Assembly: GCA_947367415.1 (NCBI GenBank)
Contig: CANBEE010000055.1
Location: forward strand, 1 to 12,960
DNA: 12,960 nucleotides
Direction: 5' to 3'
Source of the DNA: an uncultured Bacteroidales bacterium
Lineage (GTDB): Bacteria > Bacteroidota > Bacteroidia > Bacteroidales > Bacteroidaceae
Notes under the pieces: generated by a model
Database searches by the model: none
The model's input: only the letters and a program-made list of their open reading frames with translations
Told to the model about the DNA's origin: nothing
Translations under genes and position numbers: made by a program
Part shown: one piece after another, positions 1 through 7,415 of the stretch
How the letters are laid out: each line of letters starts with the position of its first letter
Position numbering within the stretch: the stretch's first letter is position 1

Positions 1-501
1 CTCACACTCTACAGCATTGATAATCACGCACTCGGCTTTGCTTCCGGGAGGAGGAGTCAGTTTCACATGTGTGGGGAAGCAGGCGCCACCCATACCTACG
101 ATACCGGCATCCTTGATCTTAGCGACAATCTCGGCGGGCTCAAAGGCACACTCAGTCACCAACTCTTCGCTACGGTCGATGCTCTCTTCCCATTCGTCGC
201 CAATGACGTCGATGAAGATAGCAGGCTTGCGATAGCCGCTGGCATCAATAATAGAATCAATCTTTGCCACCTTACCCGATACAGAAGAGAAGATAGCCGC
301 CGACACGAAACCACCGGCGTCGGCAATCTTGGTACCCACCTTCACCATGTCGCCTTTGGCCACACATGCTACAGCAGGGGCACCTATGTGTTGTGACAGG
401 GGGAACACGGCCTGCTTGGGCAATGCCATAGGCTCAATCTTCTTACCTGCTGACAACTTATTCTCGGCGGGATGTACACCACCTATTCTAAATGTCTTCA
501 T
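1..501 (-). CDS. rnfC: RnfC, electron transport complex subunit C (N-terminal part; gene runs off the window)
   Basis: This is the first 167 codons of RnfC, the NADH/FMN-binding cytoplasmic subunit of the Rnf complex, which couples electron transfer between ferredoxin and NAD+ to ion movement across the inner membrane. The ATG at 499-501 opens with MKTFRIGGVHP, the usual RnfC start with its GG-HP motif. The RnfC_N region follows (a lipoyl-like sandwich including GDMVKVGTKI near residues 50-59). The family signature GMGGACFPTHVK lies at residues 136-147, and INAVECE, start of the NADH-binding core, lies at the cut edge. The two 4Fe-4S motifs expected near the C terminus are outside the window. 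It starts 23 bases after the rnfB stop, so it is co-transcribed with rnfB. The reading frame is open to base 1. Identity is secure; only the missing 3' part is unknown. Confidence 0.96.
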   Translation of the reverse strand, partial: MKTFRIGGVHPAENKLSAGKKIEPMALPKQAVFPLSQHIGAPAVACVAKGDMVKVGTKIADAGGFVSAAIFSSVSGKVAKIDSIIDASGYRKPAIFIDVIGDEWEESIDRSEELVTECAFEPAEIVAKIKDAGIVGMGGACFPTHVKLTPPPGSKAECVIINAVECE

Positions 502-524
502 GAATTCTGAATATTATTTCTGAT

Positions 525-1424
525 TTATGATTGCTGAGTGCTCTCATTGCCCGGAGCGCTCTGAGGATTCTGAGAAGTTGTAGCCTCAGGAGCAGGCTTC
601 GGTTTTCTTGCGGGGAAGTTCACCGCCACGATGGTGTGTTGCGGACATTCGTCTTCGCACTTGCGGCAGAGCTTACACTTCTCGTAGTCGATGTAGGCAA
701 GGTTGTTGGCGATGGTGATAGCCTCGAACGGACACACCTTCTGGCACTTGCCACAACCGATACATCCTACCTCACAAGCCTTGCGAGTAACGGCACCCTT
801 GTCCTTGTTCACACAAAGCACTACCATGCGACGACCATTCTTGCCCTTGTTGCGCAACTCGATGATCATGCGCGGACAAGCCTTCACACAAGCGCCACAA
901 GCCGTACACTTCTCGGCGTCAACCTCGGGAAGACCGGTAGTGGGGTTCATGCGGATAGCATCGAACTTACATGCAGCCACACAGTCGCCACAACCCAGAC
1001 AGCCGAAGGCACAGCCTGTCTCGCCACAGCCTGTGGCATGGGCGATCTTACATGACACAGCACCATCGTAGACCGCAGTCCGAGGACGATGCTCGCATGT
1101 TCCGTTGCAGCGTACCACTGCTACTTTGGGCTCGGCAGCATCGGCACTCAGACCGAGGATGTCAGCCACTTTTGTCATCACAGCTTGTCCACCTACAGGA
1201 CACAGCAGACCGTCGAGCGAACCTGCCTTGACACAAGCGTCGGCAAAGCCGGCGCAACCGGGGAATCCGCAACCGCCACAGTTGGCTTGCGGCAATACCT
1301 CAGCAACTTGTCCCACACGTGGATCTTCTTCTACAGCAAATTGCTTGGATACGACAAACAACACACCGGCCAAAACCAGTGCTGTCACTCCCAAAGCAAT
1401 TACTGCTACCAAAATTGTGTTCAT
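525..1424 (-). CDS. rnfB: RnfB, electron transport complex iron-sulfur subunit B
   Basis: A 299-residue RnfB, the membrane-anchored iron-sulfur subunit that accepts electrons from ferredoxin in the Rnf complex. Residues 1-26 form one N-terminal membrane helix. A Fes-type 4Fe-4S domain follows with C49, C52, C57 and C75 (motif NCGGCGFPGC). Four ferredoxin-type CxxCxxCxxxC motifs come next: C142/145/148/152, C173/176/179/183, C221/224/227/231 and C250/253/256/260. Further cysteines at 106, 110, 125, 133 and 138 lie between the Fes and ferredoxin parts. The tail after about residue 275 is low-complexity (P, S, T, Q, N). It is longer than the short proteobacterial RsxB type (about 190 residues, two ferredoxin clusters) and fits the long RnfB type of anaerobes. 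It begins 11 bases after the rseC stop and precedes rnfC by 23 bases, so it is part of one operon. The start ATG at 1422-1424 gives the membrane helix directly. Confidence 0.97.
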   Translation of the reverse strand: MNTILVAVIALGVTALVLAGVLFVVSKQFAVEEDPRVGQVAEVLPQANCGGCGFPGCAGFADACVKAGSLDGLLCPVGGQAVMTKVADILGLSADAAEPKVAVVRCNGTCEHRPRTAVYDGAVSCKIAHATGCGETGCAFGCLGCGDCVAACKFDAIRMNPTTGLPEVDAEKCTACGACVKACPRMIIELRNKGKNGRRMVVLCVNKDKGAVTRKACEVGCIGCGKCQKVCPFEAITIANNLAYIDYEKCKLCRKCEDECPQHTIVAVNFPARKPKPAPEATTSQNPQSAPGNESTQQS

Positions 1425-1435
1425 TACTATTGAAT

Positions 1436-1855
1436 TTAAATAGGTTTGATTATAAACGTAAACTCACGGGCCAACTTCTTCTTATTCGCAAATAGGAGGA
1501 GGAAATAGAATGTCAGCACCAGCAATGCAGCCAAAGCGGCCAAAGCCTCATTGCCATCAGTCAGCCACATGACCAAGGCAACGGCAGCCACAAGCAGTAA
1601 GAGGGGAAAAAGAAAAGCGAGGCGAACAGCCTTCATTCCCATTGAAGCAGCTCCCTCGACCATCACTCGTTGCCCTACCTGATAGGCAGTGGTATCAGCA
1701 CCATACACATCCACGATTTTCTCCTTGCTCTCAGCCGCTGAGCACAAACTCTTGGCACCACAAGCAGCACAAGCCGAAGCCTGCACGATACGTACATGTA
1801 TGCAACTCCCTTCAATAGAGTCTACTATGCCGTCATGCTTTATCACGTCTGCCAT
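1436..1855 (-). CDS. rseC: RseC/MucC-family membrane protein, first gene of the rnf operon
   Basis: A 139-residue protein of the RseC/MucC family. In Bacteroidales this gene commonly stands at the head of the rnf operon; in enterobacteria RseC is linked to the SoxR-reducing Rsx/Rnf system. Numbered from the ATG at 1853-1855 (MADVIKHDG), there is a small N-terminal domain (GIVDSIEG..IHVRIVQASAC), a cysteine cluster C29, C32 and C38 (CAACGAKSLC) typical of the family, and two hydrophobic segments near residues 78-96 and 103-120, ending in a basic tail. I chose the ATG rather than an in-frame TTG at 1877-1879. The TTG would add eight unusual residues, and a promoter -7-like box overlaps it. It is separated from rnfB by 11 bases. 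Its role in assembling or maintaining Rnf is inferred from gene context. Family assignment is firm; the biochemical role is not known. Confidence 0.9.
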   Translation of the reverse strand: MADVIKHDGIVDSIEGSCIHVRIVQASACAACGAKSLCSAAESKEKIVDVYGADTTAYQVGQRVMVEGAASMGMKAVRLAFLFPLLLLVAAVALVMWLTDGNEALAALAALLVLTFYFLLLFANKKKLAREFTFIIKPI

Positions 1856-1876
1856 ATCCACATTGCATTTATCATG

Positions 1877-1884
1877 CAAAATTA
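1877..1884 (-). promoter_or_regulatory. Possible Bacteroidota promoter -7 box for rseC-rnf operon
   Basis: Read on the minus strand this is TAATTTTG, a full match to the Bacteroidota -7 consensus TAnnTTTG, 21 bases upstream of the preferred rseC ATG. At the expected -33 distance there is only a partial match (GTTTCC at 1904-1909 instead of TTG). It lies in the 205-base gap after the terminator of the upstream gene, where the rnf operon needs a promoter. Tentative because of the weak -33 element. Confidence 0.4.
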
Positions 1885-1996
1885 CGATTTATTCTTAGAA
1901 CGTGGAAACTTTACGTTACATTTTTTCACATCCAAAGACAAAGATTTATACAGGTCAGTAGTAGTATTACATGTGTTCGATATAAGAGTTCTCGAT

Positions 1997-2031
1997 AAAA
2001 ACACAAAAAGCCCGGCCAGAAGAGACCGAGC
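1997..2031 (-). terminator. Intrinsic terminator after the TPR protein gene
   Basis: On the minus strand an 8-base-pair stem forms between GCUCGGUC (2031-2024) and GGCCGGGC (2017-2010), with two G-U wobbles and a 6-base loop. It is followed by a U-rich run (UUUUUGUGUUUUU, 2009-1997). It starts 29 bases downstream of the TPR gene stop codon. The wobbles break the helix if the plus strand is read, which supports minus-strand function. It separates the ruvX-def-TPR unit from the rnf operon. Confidence 0.8.
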
Positions 2032-2060
2032 ACAACATCAAAAGGGTTGTAACACCTATA

Positions 2061-4076
2061 CTATTCAGCAAAACGTTTAATCAGATTATATGCACTATAA
2101 AGTCCCAACTCTCCAGCCTTGCTGAGGTCAGCGATACCACGAGCATTCTCGCCTACAAAAATATAGGTAAGTCCACGATTATAATATGCCTCAGCCAAAT
2201 TGGGTTCAAGAGCAATAGCTTCATCATAGCTCACTATAGCAGCGCGATAATCTTTCAGCTGCGAGAGCACATTTCCACGATTATAATAGGAATACGCAAA
2301 ATCAGGAGCAAGGTCAATAGCCTTATTCAAATCGGCAAGGATAAGCTGATAATCGGTGAGATGCCCATCGACCATAAAGTCACTGGGTGAAGAAGCATAC
2401 GACTTATCATCCGACACATCTGCTCGCTTCAGTTCTGTCTGTTTATAACGTGCAACGGCTCGACTATAATAAGAGAGCCATAAGGTACCATCAACAATAA
2501 TTGCTTGAGTGAAATCTTCAATAGCAGCCGAAAGGTCCTGGACAAGATAGAAATCAAGGCCACGAGCATAGTAATATATAGCCTCCTCACCATCAGCAAC
2601 AAACTTGGCCGTCTGAGCATCAATATCCTTGAAGTGATAAGCAATCTGCTCTTCATCGAGCGCCTGCTCCGCTGCAGTTACGAGCAATGGCAATGGCAGC
2701 GAGCCCGTACGTCGGATTGCCTCCAAATAGCGATGATAATAAATAATACGCCCCACCTCACTCTCTTTATTGTAGTATGTAAGGGCAAAGAGAGGCTGCA
2801 GAGCTACGTACACATTGCGGTTCTGCACCTTACCGCGATATTCTGAAGAGAACTCATTCTCTCCCATCGCATCATCTGACACGACGAGTCGTTTGTATTT
2901 TCGAATATTCTTGTCTGATTCTTTACGTGTAGCCTCATCCTCGTCTTCTTGCGTTTCATCATCAGCACTACCTCCAGCAAGCAATCTATTCTGCTCCTCC
3001 ATCTGGGCGCGAAGCACAATCAGTTCGTCTTTCTCTGCCTCTTTGACATATCCCAAACCACGCTGTACTTCGGCACGACACTGGTAACCATACAGGAACT
3101 TGGGATATTCCTCAAGCACTACATCCAAATCGGTTTTGGCTCCCTGCAAATCGCCTGTTTGCATCAGCAGCAATGCACGATTGAAAACCGCAAATATATT
3201 TTCAGGATTGTGCTCTACGACAAAATCAAAGTCTTCAATAGCACGATTATCATCACCAACCTGAGCACGCAGCAAACCACGATTATAATGGCCCAGGACA
3301 TTGTTCGGTTCAATGTCAAGCGCCAAGTCATAATCACTCATAGCGCCACGCAGCTCCTGACGATAATAACGGGTCAATGCCCGATTGATATAATAGCCAC
3401 TCTTCGGACTGAGATGAATAGCATAAGTCAAGTCATGCTCTGCCTGTTCGTAGCGTTCCTGTTGCATATATACAAGAGCACGGGTAGCATACACCTCAGA
3501 ATCATACTTATTTATCTTGAGCGATGATTCGAGGTCCGCTAACGCTGCTATCGTATCTTCCTTCTGAATATGAACCTGTGCTCGCATATTCAGCGCTGTA
3601 GCATAGTTTGGTGCAATACCGACAATTGTATCCAACACAGCAATTGCAGCATCATACTCCTTAAGATGAACATAGCACAATGCAAGATTATGCCATAGTC
3701 CCTCATTCTCTGGTTCATGCTTCAGGGCTACACGATAGTCCTCTACCGCATCGACAAACTTACCCTGATTGACACGCGCAAGTCCTCGAATCTGGTAACA
3801 ATCCACTACAAAGGGATTACGGTTGATAGCTTCAGTGCAATCAGCTTCAGCACCGGTAAAATCGTCCAGATAGAACTTTGCCAATCCTCTGAAGAAATAG
3901 GGTTCATAGAGGTAAGGCTTAGCACTGACCACTAAATTAAAGTATTGGATTGAAAGCACATAATCGCTGAAATAGAGCGCATTCCTCCCCACCCTCATCA
4001 TGTGGTCGGTATTCACCTGCGCCTTTGCCATGAACGCAAAGCAGAGGAACAACACTGTCAGCAATCTATGCCTCAT
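2061..4076 (-). CDS. Secreted tetratricopeptide-repeat (TPR) protein
   Basis: A 671-residue protein made mostly of tetratricopeptide repeats, which form helical scaffolds for protein-protein contact. A signal peptide (MRHRLLTVLFLCFAFMAKAQ, cleaved after AKA, residue 19) sends it to the periplasm. Two TPR blocks are visible by their recurring YNRG / A..DF..A / P.N..A spacing. The first runs roughly over residues 25-345 with about nine units, the second over residues 495-665 with about four or five. Between them lies a highly charged segment (about 365-395, rich in D, E, K and R) and a less repetitive stretch. No enzymatic motif is visible. It starts 12 bases after the def stop, so it is co-transcribed with def, and an intrinsic terminator follows. 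Related TPR proteins occur across Bacteroidales, but I know of no assigned function. The protein fold is certain; the role is unknown. Confidence 0.9.
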   Translation of the reverse strand: MRHRLLTVLFLCFAFMAKAQVNTDHMMRVGRNALYFSDYVLSIQYFNLVVSAKPYLYEPYFFRGLAKFYLDDFTGAEADCTEAINRNPFVVDCYQIRGLARVNQGKFVDAVEDYRVALKHEPENEGLWHNLALCYVHLKEYDAAIAVLDTIVGIAPNYATALNMRAQVHIQKEDTIAALADLESSLKINKYDSEVYATRALVYMQQERYEQAEHDLTYAIHLSPKSGYYINRALTRYYRQELRGAMSDYDLALDIEPNNVLGHYNRGLLRAQVGDDNRAIEDFDFVVEHNPENIFAVFNRALLLMQTGDLQGAKTDLDVVLEEYPKFLYGYQCRAEVQRGLGYVKEAEKDELIVLRAQMEEQNRLLAGGSADDETQEDEDEATRKESDKNIRKYKRLVVSDDAMGENEFSSEYRGKVQNRNVYVALQPLFALTYYNKESEVGRIIYYHRYLEAIRRTGSLPLPLLVTAAEQALDEEQIAYHFKDIDAQTAKFVADGEEAIYYYARGLDFYLVQDLSAAIEDFTQAIIVDGTLWLSYYSRAVARYKQTELKRADVSDDKSYASSPSDFMVDGHLTDYQLILADLNKAIDLAPDFAYSYYNRGNVLSQLKDYRAAIVSYDEAIALEPNLAEAYYNRGLTYIFVGENARGIADLSKAGELGLYSAYNLIKRFAE

Positions 4077-4088
4077 CCCCGAACTATA

Positions 4089-4646
4089 CTATTTCTTTAT
4101 TGCCTTTACCTTATAGTCACAACGCACCTTACCTGAAAGAAGCGCATTGAACTTACCCTTATTCATTTGGCGGCGCAAAGGAGATATACGGTCTGTAAAA
4201 ACCTTACCCTCCAAGTGATCAAATTCATGCTGAAGCACACGAGCCAAATAGCCATCGACCCACTCATCGTGCTCTACAAAATCCTGATCAACATATTGCA
4301 CACGTACACGCTCGGCACGAGGCACGCGCTCATGGATTCCTGGCAGACTCAAACAGCCCTCATCCATCAAGATGGTTTCGCCCTCATCCTCCACGATATA
4401 GCCATTAATGTAAGCACGCTTGAACTCGGCATATTCAGGGTAGTCCTCAGCAAGAGAGGTTAGGTCAACAATCACAACTCGAATAGGAAGTCCTATCTGA
4501 GGAGCTGCCAAGCCTACTCCATCGGCACGTTCATTGGTTTCAAACATATTCTGAATCAACTCCTTCAGTTCAGGGTAGTCAGAATCTATATCATCAGCAA
4601 CTTTTCTCAACACGGGCTGTCCGTAGGTATAAATAGGTAGTATCAT
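4089..4646 (-). CDS. def: Peptide deformylase
   Basis: A 185-residue peptide deformylase, the metalloenzyme that removes the formyl group from the N-terminal methionine of new proteins in the cytoplasm. All three family motifs are present: GVGLAAPQIG at residues 43-52 (motif 1), EGCLSLPG at 96-103 (motif 2) and QHEFDHLEG at 139-147 (motif 3). The metal ligands are C98, H140 and H144, with E141 as catalytic base, so it should be active. Length and the start MILPIYTYGQPVLRK are normal for the Bacteroidota type. It follows ruvX by 89 bases and precedes the TPR gene by 12. The ruvX-def gap holds a short GGAG/CTCC inverted repeat (4677-4687) and no good promoter match, so read-through from ruvX is likely but not proven. 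Confidence 0.98.
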   Translation of the reverse strand: MILPIYTYGQPVLRKVADDIDSDYPELKELIQNMFETNERADGVGLAAPQIGLPIRVVIVDLTSLAEDYPEYAEFKRAYINGYIVEDEGETILMDEGCLSLPGIHERVPRAERVRVQYVDQDFVEHDEWVDGYLARVLQHEFDHLEGKVFTDRISPLRRQMNKGKFNALLSGKVRCDYKVKAIKK

Positions 4647-4735
4647 AAATGTTTAGAATTTTAGAGTTATTATTTAGGAGCTACTCCGCATTAAGGTGTA
4701 CATACTCCCCTACTTAGCTTATCATTACATCGTTA

Positions 4736-5155
4736 CTAGAATCGTTTTCTGCTCTCCATATAGCTCTGCAATATAATAGTAGCACTGATTTCGTCGACCA
4801 GTTCTTTCCGCTGGCGGTCCTTCTTTTTCAGTCCTCCATCGATCATCGCCTGATGAGCCAGTACGGAGGTAAAACGCTCATCAACATACTCGACTGGAAT
4901 CTGTGGCAAGACTTTGCGCAAGCGATTGACGAAAGGCTCTATCCGCACCATATTCTCCGACGGCTGATTATTCATTTGTTTGGGAAGCCCTACAACTATG
5001 CGTTCGACGGGCTCACGCTTTACATAATCGACAATAAAGTCCATCAGCGTAGGCGTAGGCACTGTAGTAAGGCCATTTGCGATAATCTGAAGCACATCTG
5101 TCACCGCCAGCCCTGTCCTTTTCTTTCCGTAGTCAATAGCAAGAATACGTCCCAT
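4736..5155 (-). CDS. ruvX: RuvX/YqgF-family Holliday junction resolvase-like nuclease (16S rRNA processing)
   Basis: A 139-residue YqgF/RuvX protein with an RNase H-like fold. In E. coli the orthologue takes part in maturation of the 5' end of 16S rRNA; the family was first predicted to be a Holliday junction resolvase. Expected landmarks are present: ILAIDYGKKRTGLAVTD at residues 4-20 with catalytic D8, the VVGLP strand at 54-58, DERFTS at 92-97 with E93, and D121 in DEISATIIL near the C terminus. Length is normal. The ATG at 5153-5155 gives the canonical MGRILAIDYG start. It is the first gene of the ruvX-def-TPR group and follows the terminator of the SPOR lipoprotein gene. A putative -7 box sits very close upstream, which would imply a very short leader. 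Confidence 0.96.
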   Translation of the reverse strand: MGRILAIDYGKKRTGLAVTDVLQIIANGLTTVPTPTLMDFIVDYVKREPVERIVVGLPKQMNNQPSENMVRIEPFVNRLRKVLPQIPVEYVDERFTSVLAHQAMIDGGLKKKDRQRKELVDEISATIILQSYMESRKRF

Positions 5156-5163
5156 AATGAGTG

Positions 5164-5171
5164 CAAAGATA
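5164..5171 (-). promoter_or_regulatory. Possible -7 promoter box upstream of ruvX
   Basis: Minus-strand TATCTTTG matches the Bacteroidota -7 consensus TAnnTTTG, but no TTG-like -33 element is found 18-21 bases further upstream. The box ends 8 bases from the ruvX ATG, so a start site at the usual distance would leave a nearly leaderless mRNA. A promoter is expected in this gap because a terminator lies just upstream. This is the best candidate I can see, but a weak one. Confidence 0.3.
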
Positions 5172-5286
5172 TAACAAACGAACGAATAAAACTTGTTTTA
5201 ACTGTTGCAAAAACCAAATACCACTGCGATTTTAACGTAATGACAGATAACAACACATAAAGTTTCAATCGACAGAAAGTGTAGTC

Positions 5287-5317
5287 AAAAGAAAGGGCGA
5301 CCACTAAAGCCACCCTT
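5287..5317 (-). terminator. Intrinsic terminator after the SPOR lipoprotein gene
   Basis: On the minus strand AAGGGUGGC (5317-5309) pairs with GUCGCCCUU (5301-5293) in a 9-base-pair stem with two G-U pairs and a 7-base loop. The tail UUUCUUUU follows at 5292-5285. The stem begins 23 bases after the stop codon of the SPOR gene. This is a textbook intrinsic terminator with convincing position and strand. Confidence 0.85.
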
Positions 5318-5340
5318 GTCTCATATCTTGCGATGTCAGA

Positions 5341-5826
5341 TTATTTGTTCAGCAAAATCCATGAGCCCTGGAAGTCGGCACGGCTAGGATACTTAACCTT
5401 GAAAGACTCACGAGCACGAGCAGCATCGGCCTTTGTATCGTACGAGCCGATAATAACGCGGAACATATTCTTCTCTACGTTCTTTACGATGCCGGCATTG
5501 TATCCTTCACCAACCAAGTATTCCTTCAGTCCTTGTGCATTTGCCTGGAGGCTAAAGCTACCGCAAACAACACTATAGGGCTTCAAAGTACCGCTTACTG
5601 ACACTGCAGAAACTTGCTCTTGACGAACAGGTGCCTGATCATAGCTGTTATCTGCTGCGGGAGCAGTCTCTACGGGTGTAACCTGTACAGGAGAATTCAC
5701 CTGAACCTGTGCAGTCTCTTGGCCCTTAGCCTTTTCATAAGCCTGCTTATAAGCACTCTCCTTTGACTTACAGGATGCAAAAACGAGCAATACGCTCAAC
5801 AATCCAAACAATACGTTCTTTTTCAT
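5341..5826 (-). CDS. SPOR-domain lipoprotein
   Basis: A 161-residue predicted lipoprotein with a C-terminal SPOR domain. The signal sequence MKKNVLFGLLSVLLVFASC ends in a lipobox with C19 as lipidated residue. The segment at about 20-80 is low-complexity (Q, V, A, P, T), likely a flexible periplasmic linker. The SPOR domain spans about residues 82-160 (KPYSVVCGSFSLQANAQGL, then the second repeat half FRVIIGSYDTKADAARARE). SPOR domains of known proteins bind peptidoglycan glycan strands lacking stem peptides, which collect at division sites. This protein therefore probably sits on the outer or inner membrane facing the periplasm and touches peptidoglycan. It has its own promoter upstream and a terminator downstream, so it is most likely monocistronic. 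A link to the neighbouring exporter is not supported. The exact cellular role is not known. Confidence 0.92.
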   Translation of the reverse strand: MKKNVLFGLLSVLLVFASCKSKESAYKQAYEKAKGQETAQVQVNSPVQVTPVETAPAADNSYDQAPVRQEQVSAVSVSGTLKPYSVVCGSFSLQANAQGLKEYLVGEGYNAGIVKNVEKNMFRVIIGSYDTKADAARARESFKVKYPSRADFQGSWILLNK

Positions 5827-5862
5827 TATTCTATATTTTTATTAGTAATCCCAATTATTCTG

Positions 5863-5893
5863 CAAAGGTAGCTAAAACCACGTTTTTTTGCAA
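5863..5893 (-). promoter_or_regulatory. Bacteroidota-type promoter for the SPOR lipoprotein gene
   Basis: On the minus strand TTG (5893-5891) is followed after a 20-base spacer by TACCTTTG (5870-5863). Both match the Bacteroidota primary sigma factor consensus (-33 TTG, -7 TAnnTTTG) at the right spacing. Transcription would start near 5856, giving a leader of about 30 bases before the ATG at 5826. This is the best promoter match in the window. Confidence 0.75.
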
Positions 5894-5916
5894 GTTTAGT
5901 CAGGATAATTTACCCT

Positions 5917-7410
5917 TTACATTGTCAGAGGTTCTCCTTTCTCAAAGTCGTAGAGTGTCTTACGCATGATGTCGGCCAAACTAAGCTGGTAGGCTATATA
6001 AGCACTCAGGTGGTTGCGGTAGGCACTGTTAAGACGGTTACGCTCAAGTGCAAGTGTCTGGCTATCTATATCTCCATCAGAAAAACGCTGGAGGGTGATG
6101 TCGAAACTCTTCTCAGCGATGACGACATTCTTTTCAAGCAGCTGCAAGCGCTTGAGGTTGTTATTGAGCTGGGCTACAGAGTTGCGTGTCTCGGTCTCTA
6201 TAGAACGCTCGAGTTCCTCCTTGGCAAGATAATTCTGTCGCTGGCGAGCCTCGGCAGCACGTACTCGTGCACGATTCTCACCCCAGTCGAGGATAGGCAC
6301 CGATACGGTGAATCCCACACCATAATTTATCGGACGTCCCATAAAGTCATTTACCGATGTCTGAATGGTGTTGCCATACGTTGTAGTGATATCACCCATG
6401 CTTGTACCTGTCTTCTGAACGTAGGCATCAAAATAACCACGCACCATACCCTCGGCTTTACGCTGACGGATAGACATCTTCTGCTGCTCAATGGCTATAT
6501 CCTGATCACGTAGCTCAGTGCGGTTCTTGAGTGCATACTCCACTGCTTTATCGGCATCGACAACTACGATATTGTATTTCAGCTCATCATTGAGCACTAC
6601 GCTGTCGGTGAGTTCAATGCCCAGCAGTTCCTTGAAGCTATTGATGGCCGACTCCTGATTGATGAGCGCCATCTCGTAGCTGTTCTGCGCTTCAGCCAAG
6701 TCGACCTCCATCTGCAAGGCATCTACCTCACGTATAAGACCAGAGGCAAATTTATTCTGTGCAATCTGATTGGCTTCGGTCTGGCGCTCATAGTCGAGCA
6801 AAGCAATCTCCGTACTGCGCTGCAAGGAGAGCAGGTTGTAATAGGCACTGCTGACACGATAGACCAGATTGAGCTCTTCGCGGCGGAGCGACTTGTTGGT
6901 ACGTTCGTAATCGAGGCGGGCCGACTTCAGTGACGAGCGGATAGCATTGTATCCATAGAGAGCGTCGATAGGCTGGCGCAGACGAAGACGAGTGTTAAAT
7001 GTTGCCGATCGGTCATCATTATAGAAGTCATCATAGCTGTTCAGGCTTGTCTCCCAATAGATGTTACCATTGGTAATAAGGGGCTGATTCACAGTCACTG
7101 TACCTCCATAGTCCATACGCTTCACTGAATAGAACGACACACCGGTGGTATCGTCCCACGTACGCACCGTCTGGTTAAACTCAGGCATCGTGAGGCTGAA
7201 GTCAATGTGAGTTTTCAAGCTTGCAGTTGCCGACTTGAGGTTATACTCTGCAATCTTGAGGTTCTCTTTCAAGTTCTGCATTGTGTAGCTCTTCTCCTTA
7301 GCAAGCTCCACGCTGGCCTCAAGCGTAAGATGATAGGTCTCGGCCTTGACAGCAGTGCAGGCGAGCAGTATGCACAGCAATGTCGTGTATTTTATATTCT
7401 TGGCATTCAT
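5917..7410 (-). CDS. TolC-family outer membrane efflux protein
   Basis: A 497-residue outer membrane factor of the TolC family, the trimeric exit duct of tripartite exporters. An N-terminal signal sequence covers about residues 1-23 (cleavage after VKA). A cysteine at 18 (LLAC) makes a lipoprotein alternative possible but less likely. The mature protein shows the two OEP repeats: long helical segments rich in E, L, A, N and Q (about 33-65, 165-250, 295-320, 400-480) alternating with strand segments. Typical phrases are LTLEASVELA at the start, ISVP-like VSVPILDWGENRARVRAAEA near 370-390, and a late ALERNRLNSAYRNHLSAYIAYQLSLADI helix. It lies 5 bases after the ATPase gene, which assigns it to the exporter operon as last gene. 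No terminator is visible in the 90 bases after its stop, so some read-through into the SPOR gene is possible. Confidence 0.95.
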   Translation of the reverse strand: MNAKNIKYTTLLCILLACTAVKAETYHLTLEASVELAKEKSYTMQNLKENLKIAEYNLKSATASLKTHIDFSLTMPEFNQTVRTWDDTTGVSFYSVKRMDYGGTVTVNQPLITNGNIYWETSLNSYDDFYNDDRSATFNTRLRLRQPIDALYGYNAIRSSLKSARLDYERTNKSLRREELNLVYRVSSAYYNLLSLQRSTEIALLDYERQTEANQIAQNKFASGLIREVDALQMEVDLAEAQNSYEMALINQESAINSFKELLGIELTDSVVLNDELKYNIVVVDADKAVEYALKNRTELRDQDIAIEQQKMSIRQRKAEGMVRGYFDAYVQKTGTSMGDITTTYGNTIQTSVNDFMGRPINYGVGFTVSVPILDWGENRARVRAAEARQRQNYLAKEELERSIETETRNSVAQLNNNLKRLQLLEKNVVIAEKSFDITLQRFSDGDIDSQTLALERNRLNSAYRNHLSAYIAYQLSLADIMRKTLYDFEKGEPLTM

Positions 7411-7415
7411 AGTCG

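Noticed and set aside
531..1055. 174-residue plus-strand open frame opposite rnfB
   Set aside because: It is the antisense of the cysteine-rich rnfB coding region, without start context or family features. The rnfB frame has five complete iron-sulfur motifs.
1856..1879. Upstream extension of rseC from a TTG at 1877-1879
   Set aside because: The extension adds eight residues unlike RseC family N termini, uses a rare start codon, and overlaps a promoter -7-like box. The internal ATG at 1853-1855 gives the expected MADVI..GIV start.
2949..3527. 192-residue open frame on the plus strand opposite the TPR gene
   Set aside because: It lies entirely within the minus-strand TPR gene, has no recognisable domain, and its composition is that of a reverse-frame shadow.
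4677..4687. GGAG-CTA-CTCC inverted repeat as a terminator for ruvX
   Set aside because: The stem is only 4 base pairs with a 3-base loop and there is no U-run directly after it, too weak to call a terminator.
6010..6513. 167-residue plus-strand open frame opposite the TolC-family gene
   Set aside because: It is a shadow of a well-supported outer membrane efflux gene, with no domain of its own.
7354..7359. LLAC as a lipobox in the TolC-family protein (C18)
   Set aside because: Leucine at the -2 position fits the lipobox poorly, and a good signal peptidase I site (VKA before E24) follows. I noted it as an alternative but did not call a lipoprotein.
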